In this document: positions 1-7,705 of the stretch, piece after piece
How the letters are laid out: every line of letters starts with the position of its first letter
Numbering within the stretch: the stretch's first letter is position 1
Assembly (NCBI GenBank): GCA_958402795.1
Contig: CATXUX010000004.1
Span: forward strand, 77,335 to 141,334
DNA length: 64,000 nt
Source of the DNA: an uncultured Lachnospiraceae bacterium
GTDB lineage: Bacteria; Bacillota; Clostridia; Lachnospirales; Lachnospiraceae
Direction of reading: 5' to 3'
Made by a program: the position numbers and the translations under genes
Notes under the pieces: model-generated
Databases searched by the model: none
What the model was told of the DNA's origin: nothing
What the model saw: only the letters and a program-made list of their open reading frames with translations

Positions 1-1
1 T

Positions 2-85
2 ACACTGGACGATGCCCGGCAGGCACATGAGATTCTGGATGCACAGACCGCTTACGGTAAAATCGTATTAAAAGTGCGCAGCTAA
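2..85 (+). CDS. C-terminal end of a zinc-type alcohol dehydrogenase / quinone oxidoreductase (partial)
   Basis: Only the last 27 codons and a TAA stop are in the window. The reading frame gives an ending of the type AHEILDAQTAYGKIVLKVRS, which resembles the C-terminus of medium-chain dehydrogenase/reductase proteins, where a helix of the form A-H-x-x-L-x-x-x-x-x-x-GK-I-V-L closes the NAD(P)-binding domain. The start and any catalytic residues lie outside the window, so the exact substrate cannot be judged. The flavodoxin gene follows 37 bases later on the same strand, so the two may be co-transcribed. Confidence 0.55.
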   Translation, partial: TLDDARQAHEILDAQTAYGKIVLKVRS

Positions 86-122
86 TGTACACTGGAGATT
101 GATCAAGAGGAGATGGAATGAA

Positions 123-602
123 ATGAAGAATTTAATTGTTTATTATTCATATGAGGGCAATACCGAGGCTCTCGTCAAAGGAATGCAGTCGGTAGTAGAC
201 GCCGATGTGCTGAAATTGGAGGTTCAGGATGAGAAGCCGACGAAGAGTGCGTTTCGCTTTGTGTGGGGCGGCATGCAGGTGTACATGAAAAAGAAGCCGG
301 AACTGAAGCCGTACAAGATCGACCTTTCTCAGTACGACAAGATCATCATTGGTTCCCCCTGCTGGTTTGGAACGTATGCACCCGCCATCAACACGTTTTT
401 AAGCGACAACAAATTTACCGGAAAAAAGGTGTATCTGCTCGTGTGCAACGGCGGCAATCTGCGCAATACATGGAAGAATTATGAATCTGCGCTGAAGGGC
501 AATACCATCGTATCCAAGTTGGATCTGGTGTATCCGGTTAAAAACGGCATTGCCGATGCGCAGAAGAAAGTAAATGACTGGATTGCGGGAGCAATGAAAT
601 GA
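123..602 (+). CDS. Flavodoxin-family protein
   Basis: This is a 159-residue flavodoxin-like protein that should bind FMN and carry electrons or act as a small NAD(P)H-linked reductase in the cytoplasm. The N-terminus MKNLIVYYSYEGNTEAL has the beta1 strand followed by the phosphate-binding loop S-x-x-G-N-T. A later segment, IIIGSPCWFGTYAPAI, matches the second FMN loop with an aromatic residue. I chose the ATG at 123 because an AGGAG lies about ten bases upstream and the protein begins directly with the flavodoxin strand; an upstream in-frame ATG at 99 would add eight basic residues with no better ribosome site. A hairpin terminator follows. The partner reductase or acceptor cannot be told from the sequence. 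Confidence 0.85.
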   Translation: MKNLIVYYSYEGNTEALVKGMQSVVDADVLKLEVQDEKPTKSAFRFVWGGMQVYMKKKPELKPYKIDLSQYDKIIIGSPCWFGTYAPAINTFLSDNKFTGKKVYLLVCNGGNLRNTWKNYESALKGNTIVSKLDLVYPVKNGIADAQKKVNDWIAGAMK

Positions 603-632
603 TGACAGAGGTCGGATAAAAAGAAATTATTG

Positions 633-667
633 AAAATCCGGTACGCCGGACGCACCGGATTTTCTCT
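633..667. terminator. Bidirectional hairpin terminator
   Basis: A perfect 10-bp inverted repeat (AAAATCCGGT at 633-642 and ACCGGATTTT at 654-663) carries A and T runs on its two sides. It lies between the convergent flavodoxin and sensor kinase genes and can end both transcripts. Confidence 0.8.
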
Positions 668-1714
668 TTAATTTCTTGTTTGGTTTTGCAACTGTACGGT
701 AAAGGCAGCGCCCGCTCCCGGAGCGCTTGTTACGGAGACGGTGCCGCCGCACAAATCCAGAATCCGGACGACCAGCGCAAGTCCGAGTCCGTTTCCTTCT
801 GCTTTTCTGGACGGATCCCCCTGATAGAATTTCTCAAAAATATGTTTTTGTACCTCTTCGGCCATACCGTCTCCTTCATCAGAAACAGAGACGGATACCG
901 CTTCTCTGCCGGATTCCAGACTGATATGGATCGTGCCGCCCTGTGGGGAATGCTTGATAGCGTTGTCCAGAATGTTATACCAGACATGATCCATCAATTG
1001 TTCACTTCCGTAGTATACAAATCGCGGCAGTTCAATATCAAATTCCAAATTTTTGGACGTCCATTTATTTTCCAGAAGAAGGACGATTTTGCGGAGCTGC
1101 TCGTCGAGCCGGTATTCCTTCTGATTCAACACGGTTTCCTGGTTCTCAAGCCGGGAAAGCAGGAGGATGTTGCTTGAAAGATTCGTAAGTCTGCGTGAAT
1201 TTTCCAGAATTTTATCCACGTAGCGGTTATGTTTTTCTCTGGACAGACCGGGTTCCTGGAGCAGGGTGGCGTATCCCTCAATCGCAGAGAGGGGCGTCTT
1301 AAATTCATGAGAAACATTTACCACGAAATCATTGCGCAGTGTTTCGATGTGGGAGAGATCATAAACCATGGAATTGAAATGTTTTTCCATTTTCCGGATC
1401 TCGTCGATCTTACTGTTTGTGGATACCCGCACGTCAAAATTCCCTCCGGACAGTTCGGTGAAAGCGGCGCTGAACCGGTCGATGGGGCGAATGATGAGTT
1501 TCCCTACAAAAAACGAGATGACACCGCCGATCAGAGCACTTTCCAATAACAGGGCAAGGATCGGGAAGTGTATGATATGCGGATCGACAGTGATCAGATT
1601 CAACTTGTAAAGCAAAAATAAGAATGCAATTACAAGAAAAAATGCGACGGTAACAGAGGTAAAAACAATTACCGCAAAAACAAGCCACAATCGGGAGTGT
1701 GTTTTCTTAATCAA
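668..1714 (-). CDS. OmpR-type two-component sensor histidine kinase
   Basis: This is a 348-residue membrane histidine kinase. Two membrane segments lie near residues 9-36 and 50-76 with a very short extracytoplasmic loop, as in intramembrane-sensing kinases. A HAMP-like linker follows at about 75-128. The dimerisation domain has the phosphoacceptor His136 in NVSHEFKTPLSAIEGY, and the ATPase domain has an N box (NILDNAIKH, about 247-255), DEGDGM (279-284) and GNGLGLAL (307-314). The gene overlaps the response regulator by eight bases, so the pair is translationally coupled. The small sensing loop and the divergent ABC exporter suggest it responds to a cell-envelope or peptide stress handled by that exporter. 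The signal itself is not visible. Confidence 0.9.
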   Translation of the reverse strand: MIKKTHSRLWLVFAVIVFTSVTVAFFLVIAFLFLLYKLNLITVDPHIIHFPILALLLESALIGGVISFFVGKLIIRPIDRFSAAFTELSGGNFDVRVSTNSKIDEIRKMEKHFNSMVYDLSHIETLRNDFVVNVSHEFKTPLSAIEGYATLLQEPGLSREKHNRYVDKILENSRRLTNLSSNILLLSRLENQETVLNQKEYRLDEQLRKIVLLLENKWTSKNLEFDIELPRFVYYGSEQLMDHVWYNILDNAIKHSPQGGTIHISLESGREAVSVSVSDEGDGMAEEVQKHIFEKFYQGDPSRKAEGNGLGLALVVRILDLCGGTVSVTSAPGAGAAFTVQLQNQTRN

Positions 1715-2384
1715 TGTGCTTCACCGCCTTATAGCCGAGTCCTCGCACCGTCACAATCTCAAAATCGGTGCATCCGGCAAATTTGTCCCGCAGACGGTTG
1801 ATATGTGTGTTGACCGTCCGTTCATCCGTCTCTGAGAACATGCCCCAGATCTCGTCCATCAGCTGCTGGCGGGTGAAGATCTTATTTGGATAGGACAGGA
1901 GTTTATACAAGAGATAAAATTCCTTTTGGGGCAGAATCGTTTCCTTCCCGTTCAGCGTGACGGTGAGCGCGTCATAATCCAGTACCGTTGTACCAATGAC
2001 AATTTTCTTTTCGCTGGAAATCTTCGCGCGGCGCAGAAGTGCCTCCACCCGCAGGACAAGCTCTTTTACGTTGATCGGCTTCACCATATAATCGTCAGTT
2101 CCGGCGCGGAATCCCTTCTGCATATCGTCGAACTGATCCTTTGCTGTCACCATAAGGATGGGCAGATCATATCCGGCTTCCCGAAGCGACCTGGTCAGTG
2201 TATACCCGTCCATATTCGGCATCATAATGTCGGCGACGATCAAATCAATATATTCTTTCTCCATAACGGACAGCGCCTCCAGTCCGTCGGCGGCAGAAAA
2301 TGTGGTGTATCCGCTGTCTGTGAGTACGGTACAGAACAGCTCCCGCATATCTGCGCTATCCTCTACAACAAGAATCTTGAACAT
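1707..2384 (-). CDS. OmpR/PhoB-family response regulator
   Basis: This 225-residue regulator has a receiver domain (residues 1-115) with the acidic pair at Glu8-Asp9 and the phosphoacceptor Asp52 in VADIMMPNMDG. A C-terminal winged helix (about 130-225) carries the OmpR-type sequence DERTVNTHINRLRDKF. The ATG at 2384 is preceded by AAGGAGTT at about seven bases; a longer start would add eight residues without a ribosome site. It is the first gene of the pair with the kinase. Its likely target is the divergent ABC transporter, whose promoter region has two 11-bp direct repeats typical of sites for this family. Confidence 0.92.
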   Translation of the reverse strand: MFKILVVEDSADMRELFCTVLTDSGYTTFSAADGLEALSVMEKEYIDLIVADIMMPNMDGYTLTRSLREAGYDLPILMVTAKDQFDDMQKGFRAGTDDYMVKPINVKELVLRVEALLRRAKISSEKKIVIGTTVLDYDALTVTLNGKETILPQKEFYLLYKLLSYPNKIFTRQQLMDEIWGMFSETDERTVNTHINRLRDKFAGCTDFEIVTVRGLGYKAVKHID

Positions 2385-2504
2385 AATAGAATAACTCCTT
2401 TCATACATGACCTTTTGTCCCTGGTATCATAGTATATCAGAAAAAGGACAAGTCAAGGTAAACAATTGAATAAATATGCGAGTTTTCGGATCATGATCTG
2501 TAAT

Positions 2505-2526
2505 GTTTATCGTGAGTTTACCGTCG
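2505..2526. promoter_or_regulatory. Probable response-regulator binding site (two 11-bp direct repeats)
   Basis: GTTTATCGTGA (2505-2515) is followed at once by GTTTACCGTCG (2516-2526), matching at 8 of 11 positions. One helical turn of spacing and a position just upstream of the -35 region are typical of OmpR-family activator sites. It probably lets the adjacent two-component system switch on the ABC exporter; binding is inferred. Confidence 0.5.
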
Positions 2527-2530
2527 CGTG

Positions 2531-2559
2531 TCTTTGTGTTTATTTTTCTCTGGTATAAT
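2531..2559 (+). promoter_or_regulatory. Extended -10 promoter for the ABC exporter
   Basis: TGGTATAAT at 2551-2559 is an extended -10 element with a perfect TATAAT. The -35 region (about 2531-2536, TCTTTG) is poor, which fits a promoter that needs the activator bound at 2505-2526. The ATG lies 29 bases after the -10 and is preceded by ACAGGAGG. Confidence 0.6.
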
Positions 2560-2587
2560 GCGGTGACTAAAAACAGGAGGTATCTAC

Positions 2588-5374
2588 ATGCTTGAATTAA
2601 AAAATATCGTCAAAACTTATGTGACGGGCGATTTGAAACAGGACGCGTTAAAGGGCGTCAGCATCAGGTTCCGGGAAAATGAGTTTGTCTCAATACTCGG
2701 GCAGAGTGGCTCCGGTAAGACGACCATGCTGAATATCATCGGCGGTCTGGACCGTTATACAAGCGGTGATCTGGTGATCAACGGCGTATCGACAAAGAAA
2801 TACAAGGACGCCGACTGGGATTACTACCGCAACAGTTCGATCGGTTTTGTGTTCCAGAGTTATAACCTGATTCCGCATCAGAGTGTGCTTGCCAATGTAG
2901 AACTGGCGCTGACGCTTGCGGGCGTATCCAAGAAAGAGAGAAGAGAACGCGCGATTGCCGTGCTCAAGAAGGTCGGACTTGGCGATCATATTCACAAGAA
3001 GCCAAACCAGATGTCCGGCGGGCAGATGCAGCGTGTCGCGATTGCCCGCGCACTGATCAACAACCCGGATATCCTGCTGGCGGATGAACCGACCGGCGCT
3101 CTGGATTCCGAGACCAGTATCCAGATCATGGAGCTGTTGAAAGAGATTGCTAAAGATAAGCTGGTCATTATGGTTACGCACAATCCGGAACTGGCCGAGA
3201 AGTATTCCACCCGGATCGTAAAACTTCTGGATGGAGAGATCGTGGGTGATTCCAATCCGTACAACGAGACAGAGACGCCGGAGGCGCCTAAGAAGCGCAG
3301 GAAGATTTCCATGTCATTTCTTACGGCGCTTTCCCTTAGCGCGAACAATCTGCGGACCAAGAAAGGGCGCACACTGCTGACGGCGTTCGCGGGTTCCATC
3401 GGTATCATCGGGATCGCGCTGATCCTTGCGCTGTCCACGGGAATGAACGAGTATATTTCCGATGTGCAGAAGGAGACGATGGCGTCTTATCCCCTGACGA
3501 TCAGTTCTGAGACGGTGGATCTGTCCGGTGTCGGTCAGCTGCGCGGTGAAGTAATAAACGAACGGCGGGGCGGCGATTCGGATGAGGAGCAGGATGGAGA
3601 GATCACAGGTGTTTATGCGGATTATACGGAGATTGAGACGAGCGAGATGGTAACGTCCAGTATCGTGGAAAACAATCTGACGGAATTTAAAAAATATCTG
3701 GATGATCCGGACAGTGAGATCCGGCAGTATCTTGGTGAAAATGGTGTGATCTATACGTATGATGTGAATTTCAGTGTGTATTCCTATGATGCAGACGGAA
3801 CGCTGGTAAACAGCGACGCCGATCCGGAAGACGCGGGCAGTGTGGCCGGTACAGATACGGGCGGGGGAATGGGAAACCGCTTTGCGGGAATCTCATCCGT
3901 GCTGGGAGGAACGTCGTCCACAGGCGCTTCAAACTTCTCGGAACTGACAGCAGGATCCGACGGCAGCGCGGTCAGTCAGGCGATTACCGACAGCTATGAC
4001 GTTTTGTATGGGGACTGGCCGGAAAACTATGATGAAGTAGTTCTGGTGCTTGACCGGAATCATGGCATTTCTGCCAAAACACTGTATCAGCTCGGACTGA
4101 TCAGCCTGGAGCAGTATGAAAATGCTGTGGATAAGATTGAGAGTGGAGAAGAGGCAGACGAGATCCGCTTTGATTATGAAGAAGTCTGCGGTCATACCTT
4201 TTATCTTGTTCCGGCCTGCGATCACTATGTGGAAAATGAGGATGGCACATTCACGCGTCTGGAGGAGGACACGCTGGAGGAAGAGGAACTGCTTAACAAT
4301 GCGGTGGAGTTAAAAATCACAGGGATCGTCTGCTCCACGGAGGATGCGGAGAATGCCGCGATATCGACGTCGGCGGCTTACACGTCGGCTCTGACGAACT
4401 ATGTGATCGATCATAGTAATGAGAGCGCGGTGATCACTGCGCAGGAAGCAACGCCGGAGATCAACGTGCTGACGGGAATGGAGTTTGAGGCGCCGGATGA
4501 CGCGGCAAAGGTGGCTGACGCAAAAGCATATATCAGTGCAATGGGCGTTTCGGATAAGGCGTCCCTCTATCAGACGGTGTTGTATTATTCTTCACAGAGC
4601 CAGAGCGCGGAAGGAACGAATGCGATGGCAGGGGGAACTGCGGCCGCGGGAGGCATGGCGATGGATGAGACGACGATGGCGGCGGCGCTGGATCAATGGC
4701 TTGCATCGGATCCGGATTCAGAGATTCTGCTGACCTTTTACGACAATTATATTGCCGGGGCCACTTATGAAGACAATATGACGGAGTTTGGAAAAGTCAG
4801 CTATGATGCTCCGGCGTCCATCAGTCTTTATACGGATACGTTTGAAGCAAAAGATTCCATTGCCGCGTGCATTGATGATTACAATGAGACAGCGGATGAC
4901 GACGCACAGATTACGTATACAGATTATGTAGCACTTCTGACGTCCTCTGTGACGACGATCATCGACGGTATCACGTACGTGCTGATTGCCTTTGTGGCAA
5001 TTTCACTGGTTGTTTCCTGCATCATGATCGGGATCATCACGCATATTTCTGTGATGGAACGTACCAAAGAGATTGGTATCCTGCGTTCACTGGGGGCAAG
5101 TAAGCGCAATATTTCACAGGTGTTCAATGCAGAGACGTTCATTGTCGGATGTTGCGCGGGCGTGCTGGGAATCGGTGTTTCCCTTCTGCTGCTGTTCCCG
5201 ATCAACTCGATCATAGAACGGCTCTCCGGAATCACCGGACTGACGGCGCAGATCCCGGTAGAATCCGCTGTTATTCTGATCCTGATCAGTATCGTGATCA
5301 CCCTGATCGGCGGACTGATCCCGGCAAAGAAAGCGGCGAACAAAGATCCGGTCATTGCACTCCGGACGGAATAG
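2588..5374 (+). CDS. ABC transporter with fused ATPase and FtsX-type permease
   Basis: This 928-residue protein carries an N-terminal ATPase (about 1-225) of the LolD/MacB class with Walker A GQSGSGKTT (38-46), signature MSGGQ (142-146) and Walker B ILLADEPTGALD (about 162-173). A permease of the FtsX/MacB type follows. Its first membrane helix lies near 263-285, then a large acidic extracytoplasmic domain of some 500 residues, then three helices, ending in the family motif GLIPAKKAA-x-x-DPVIALR. Proteins like this export or shed peptides and antimicrobial compounds rather than import nutrients. It lies divergent from a two-component system with a short sensing loop, a context known for antimicrobial-peptide resistance modules. 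The fusion of both parts and the very large extracellular domain are notable. The substrate is unknown. Confidence 0.88.
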   Translation: MLELKNIVKTYVTGDLKQDALKGVSIRFRENEFVSILGQSGSGKTTMLNIIGGLDRYTSGDLVINGVSTKKYKDADWDYYRNSSIGFVFQSYNLIPHQSVLANVELALTLAGVSKKERRERAIAVLKKVGLGDHIHKKPNQMSGGQMQRVAIARALINNPDILLADEPTGALDSETSIQIMELLKEIAKDKLVIMVTHNPELAEKYSTRIVKLLDGEIVGDSNPYNETETPEAPKKRRKISMSFLTALSLSANNLRTKKGRTLLTAFAGSIGIIGIALILALSTGMNEYISDVQKETMASYPLTISSETVDLSGVGQLRGEVINERRGGDSDEEQDGEITGVYADYTEIETSEMVTSSIVENNLTEFKKYLDDPDSEIRQYLGENGVIYTYDVNFSVYSYDADGTLVNSDADPEDAGSVAGTDTGGGMGNRFAGISSVLGGTSSTGASNFSELTAGSDGSAVSQAITDSYDVLYGDWPENYDEVVLVLDRNHGISAKTLYQLGLISLEQYENAVDKIESGEEADEIRFDYEEVCGHTFYLVPACDHYVENEDGTFTRLEEDTLEEEELLNNAVELKITGIVCSTEDAENAAISTSAAYTSALTNYVIDHSNESAVITAQEATPEINVLTGMEFEAPDDAAKVADAKAYISAMGVSDKASLYQTVLYYSSQSQSAEGTNAMAGGTAAAGGMAMDETTMAAALDQWLASDPDSEILLTFYDNYIAGATYEDNMTEFGKVSYDAPASISLYTDTFEAKDSIAACIDDYNETADDDAQITYTDYVALLTSSVTTIIDGITYVLIAFVAISLVVSCIMIGIITHISVMERTKEIGILRSLGASKRNISQVFNAETFIVGCCAGVLGIGVSLLLLFPINSIIERLSGITGLTAQIPVESAVILILISIVITLIGGLIPAKKAANKDPVIALRTE
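5311..5339 (+). repeat. 29-bp direct repeat, copy 1 (inside the ABC gene 3' end)
   Basis: These 29 bases code for the GLIPAKKAA motif near the end of the ABC permease. They recur without a mismatch at 8911-8939, on the far side of the AAA/HNH and HipBA genes. See the repeat entry at 8911. Confidence 0.85.
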
Positions 5375-5420
5375 AGACAATGGACAGAGACGTTTATATA
5401 TAGTAATATTCGTTTTTGGG

Positions 5421-5456
5421 CAGAGTCAGGTTCTACAGAGAACCTGGCTCTGTTTT
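5421..5456 (+). terminator. Rho-independent terminator of the ABC exporter
   Basis: An imperfect inverted repeat of about 14 bp (CAGAGTCAGGTTCT and AGAACCTGGCTCTG, loop ACAG) is followed by TTTT. It lies about 45 bases after the ABC stop codon. Confidence 0.85.
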
Positions 5457-5566
5457 ATCGTAATTTTAACGGTTACGAGATTGTAGTTTCAAAAAATAGA
5501 TATTTGATGTATAATGATTCACAGAACGTTGATGTATATAATAAGGATTCCCAAAGGAGTATTAAG

Positions 5567-6799
5567 ATGCAGCATTATATTACAGAAATCAGAATTGATC
5601 GACTGAGGCATTTATCTGATATCGTGATTTCGCTTAATCCAGACAGTAGGCAGCATTTGATTATTACAGGAAAGAATGGTTCCGGAAAAACTTCCTTGCT
5701 GTTAGCAATTCAAAAGTATTTGCAGGCAGTAAATGATGGGAAGTTAATAGAATTATATGATCAGTATATCCCGTGGCTTTCAGAAGCAGAAAAAGAACTG
5801 GAACAGGCAAAAACGGAGAGTGAAATTTATGAATCTCAGAGGAATTATCAAGATGAGCTGTCAAGGGTAAAGCAATATAAAAATGGTGTAGAACCAATCA
5901 TTTCGAATTACAGGGACTTGGATGCACTATATGTGCAAGGAAAATTTATAACAGCGTTTTTCCCGGCAAACAGAACATTTCAGATTGTTCGTGGTGACGG
6001 AGCGGAAAATGTGAAGTTAGATAAATCCTATCGTATCAACTCAGAACCGGGAACACTGCTTCATAAATATATGGTGCATTTGAAAACACAGCAGTCATAT
6101 GCAAGAAATGAAGGCGATATGGCCAATGTAGAGCGAATTCAAAAGTGGTTTGACCGATTTGAAGAAGCACTTCGGATTCTGTTGGATGATAAATCCATTT
6201 CTTTGGAATATAATTACAAAGAATATGATTTCAGGATACAAGAAGAAGGGCGTAATCCCTTTGGTCTGGATGAGCTTTCAGACGGGTATTCATCGGTTGT
6301 TTATATTATGGCAGATCTGATTTTGAGAATGGATCAGAATTGGCTTTTGGGGGATGGACTTAGCAAGTATGATACAGAAGGCATTGTCTTGATCGATGAA
6401 CTGGAAACGCATCTGCATATTGATCTTCAGAAGAAAATTATGCCTTTTTTAGTTACATTTTTCCCGAATATTCAATTCATTGTTACTACACATTCGCCTT
6501 ATATTCTCAATTCGATATCAAATGCAAAAGCATATGATCTGGAGAGGTGTGTGGAATTGGAAGATTTGTCCGTGTACTCTGCGGATGGACTTGCTGAAGG
6601 ATATTTTGGGGCAGATGAATATTCAGATGAATTGAAAGAAAAAATTGAGAGATATAAATATTTGACTGAAAAGAATGAATTAGCAGAGGAAGAACGCGCT
6701 GAAAGAGCAAAGTTACGGTGCGAATTAAAAAACATCCCACAAGGGTTATCCCAGGAGGCAAGAGACAAGTTTGAGGAGATAGAAGGAAATCGTGTATGA
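5567..6799 (+). CDS. Septu-like (PtuA-type) AAA ATPase
   Basis: This 410-residue protein is an ABC/SMC-class ATPase of the AAA_15/AAA_21 type. Walker A is TGKNGSGKTSLL near residue 31. A coiled stretch rich in Glu and Lys lies at about 60-110, the signature-like DELSDGYSS is near 236, and Walker B with its D-loop reads IVLIDELETHLHIDLQ followed by the switch TTHSPYILNS. A downstream HNH gene overlaps it by four bases, which is the PtuA-PtuB arrangement of Septu anti-phage systems and of some retrons. No reverse transcriptase is present. I chose the ATG at 5567 because AAAGGAG lies about eight bases upstream. Because the HNH partner is damaged, the system is probably inactive or only partly active. 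Confidence 0.75.
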   Translation: MQHYITEIRIDRLRHLSDIVISLNPDSRQHLIITGKNGSGKTSLLLAIQKYLQAVNDGKLIELYDQYIPWLSEAEKELEQAKTESEIYESQRNYQDELSRVKQYKNGVEPIISNYRDLDALYVQGKFITAFFPANRTFQIVRGDGAENVKLDKSYRINSEPGTLLHKYMVHLKTQQSYARNEGDMANVERIQKWFDRFEEALRILLDDKSISLEYNYKEYDFRIQEEGRNPFGLDELSDGYSSVVYIMADLILRMDQNWLLGDGLSKYDTEGIVLIDELETHLHIDLQKKIMPFLVTFFPNIQFIVTTHSPYILNSISNAKAYDLERCVELEDLSVYSADGLAEGYFGADEYSDELKEKIERYKYLTEKNELAEEERAERAKLRCELKNIPQGLSQEARDKFEEIEGNRV

Positions 6800-7255
6800 T
6801 AAAAGTGGAACGTAAAAATACAGAAAAAGCAGAAAAAGCGATTAAATCCTTACAAAATGCAAAAAAGAAAAATAGCACGTATAATACTCCGGAAGTAAAT
6901 TCCGCTTTGCGGGAAATGTTCCATGGCAAATGTTATATTTGTGAGAATAAGGAAATTACTTCGTATCAAATTGAGCATTTGATACCACATCGTGGAGACA
7001 AAGAATTAAAATACGATTGGAAAAATCTTTATCTGGCCTGTGCACATTGTAATAATACCAAACTCGATAAGTACGAGCCAATCTTGGATTGCACAAAGGA
7101 CAATATAGAAGAGCATATTGCCTTTCGAAAAAGAGGATTTAAGATGCTTGTTGAAACAGCAGTTAGGGGATGGTTCTCCATTTGCAGCTTTCAAGAGATG
7201 GCTGATAAGGGACAACAAAGATGCATATCCCGAGTTGCTGGAGTATATTGAGTGA
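6796..7255 (+). pseudogene. PtuB-like HNH endonuclease, internally deleted and frameshifted
   Basis: The N-terminal 110 residues are a good match to the HNH protein that accompanies PtuA-type ATPases, with CYIC near residue 45, IEHLIPHRGD and the zinc pair CAHC in an NLYLACAHCNNTKLD context. After about residue 118 the original frame loses family resemblance and stops at 7251. The +1 frame over the same bases reads GDGSPFAAFKRWLIRDN and ends at 7255, and that is the family's usual C-terminus. The total is about 150 residues, short of the 200 or more I expect for the family, so a middle segment has been lost out of frame. The active-site half is intact, so residual nuclease activity cannot be excluded. 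Confidence 0.7.
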
Positions 7256-7345
7256 AAAGATATATTTTAGATTTGTCAAACTCAGGAGGATCGGACTTCC
7301 TTTGTGGATATTTGTACAGAAACAGAGTATAATAGAAACGGATAT

Positions 7346-7390
7346 TATATTATCTAAAAAAGAACGAAATTAAAGAAATTAGATAATATA
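7346..7390. promoter_or_regulatory. Inverted repeat upstream of hipB, probable autoregulatory operator
   Basis: TATATTATCTAA (7346-7357) and TTAGATAATATA (7379-7390) form a perfect 12-bp inverted repeat with a 21-base spacer. It lies just before a TATAAT at 7396-7401 and the HipB start. HipB proteins repress their own operon through paired TATCC-type half sites, and the inner bases TATCT here are close to that. Binding is inferred. Confidence 0.5.
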
Positions 7391-7423
7391 TTAGCTATAA
7401 TGAAAAGGGATAGGAGAGCGGAT

Positions 7424-7705
7424 ATGCCAGTGGGACTTGTATGGGAAACAGCAGAAGAAATGGATCAACAGTTGGCTGACCGGGTGCGGAATATTCGAAA
7501 AAGACGATCCATTTCGCAAGAAAAGTTAAGTCAGATGAGTGGGGTCAGCTTCGGTTCGGTAAAGCGGTTCGAATCGACAGGGAAGATTTCTCTTTTATCA
7601 CTAACGAAAATTGCAATCGCGCTTGACTGTGCAGATGAAATCCGTGAGATGTTCCGGCAGGTACCCTATAAGAATATTGAGGAGGTTATCCGTGAGAGTA
7701 GGTAA
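7424..7705 (+). CDS. hipB: HipB-like helix-turn-helix antitoxin
   Basis: This 93-residue protein has an Xre-type helix-turn-helix (about residues 15-70) of the form IRKRRSISQEKLSQMSGVSFGSVKRFE. It is followed by the hipA toxin, whose GTG start overlaps its end by 14 bases. This is the standard HipBA order, in which the antitoxin represses the operon and neutralises the kinase toxin. The ATG at 7424 is preceded by AGGAG at nine bases. An upstream in-frame ATG at 7400 overlaps the -10 element and is unlikely to be used. Confidence 0.82.
   Translation: MPVGLVWETAEEMDQQLADRVRNIRKRRSISQEKLSQMSGVSFGSVKRFESTGKISLLSLTKIAIALDCADEIREMFRQVPYKNIEEVIRESR

Noticed and set aside
5398..5415. Shared 13-mer TAGTAATATTCGT at about 5401 and 30654
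   Set aside because: It is too short and AT-rich to count as a repeat element, and the flanks have nothing in common.
5375..7255. Possible retron, because PtuA/PtuB-like genes also occur in retrons
   Set aside because: No reverse transcriptase and no msr/msd-like inverted repeats are found near the pair.
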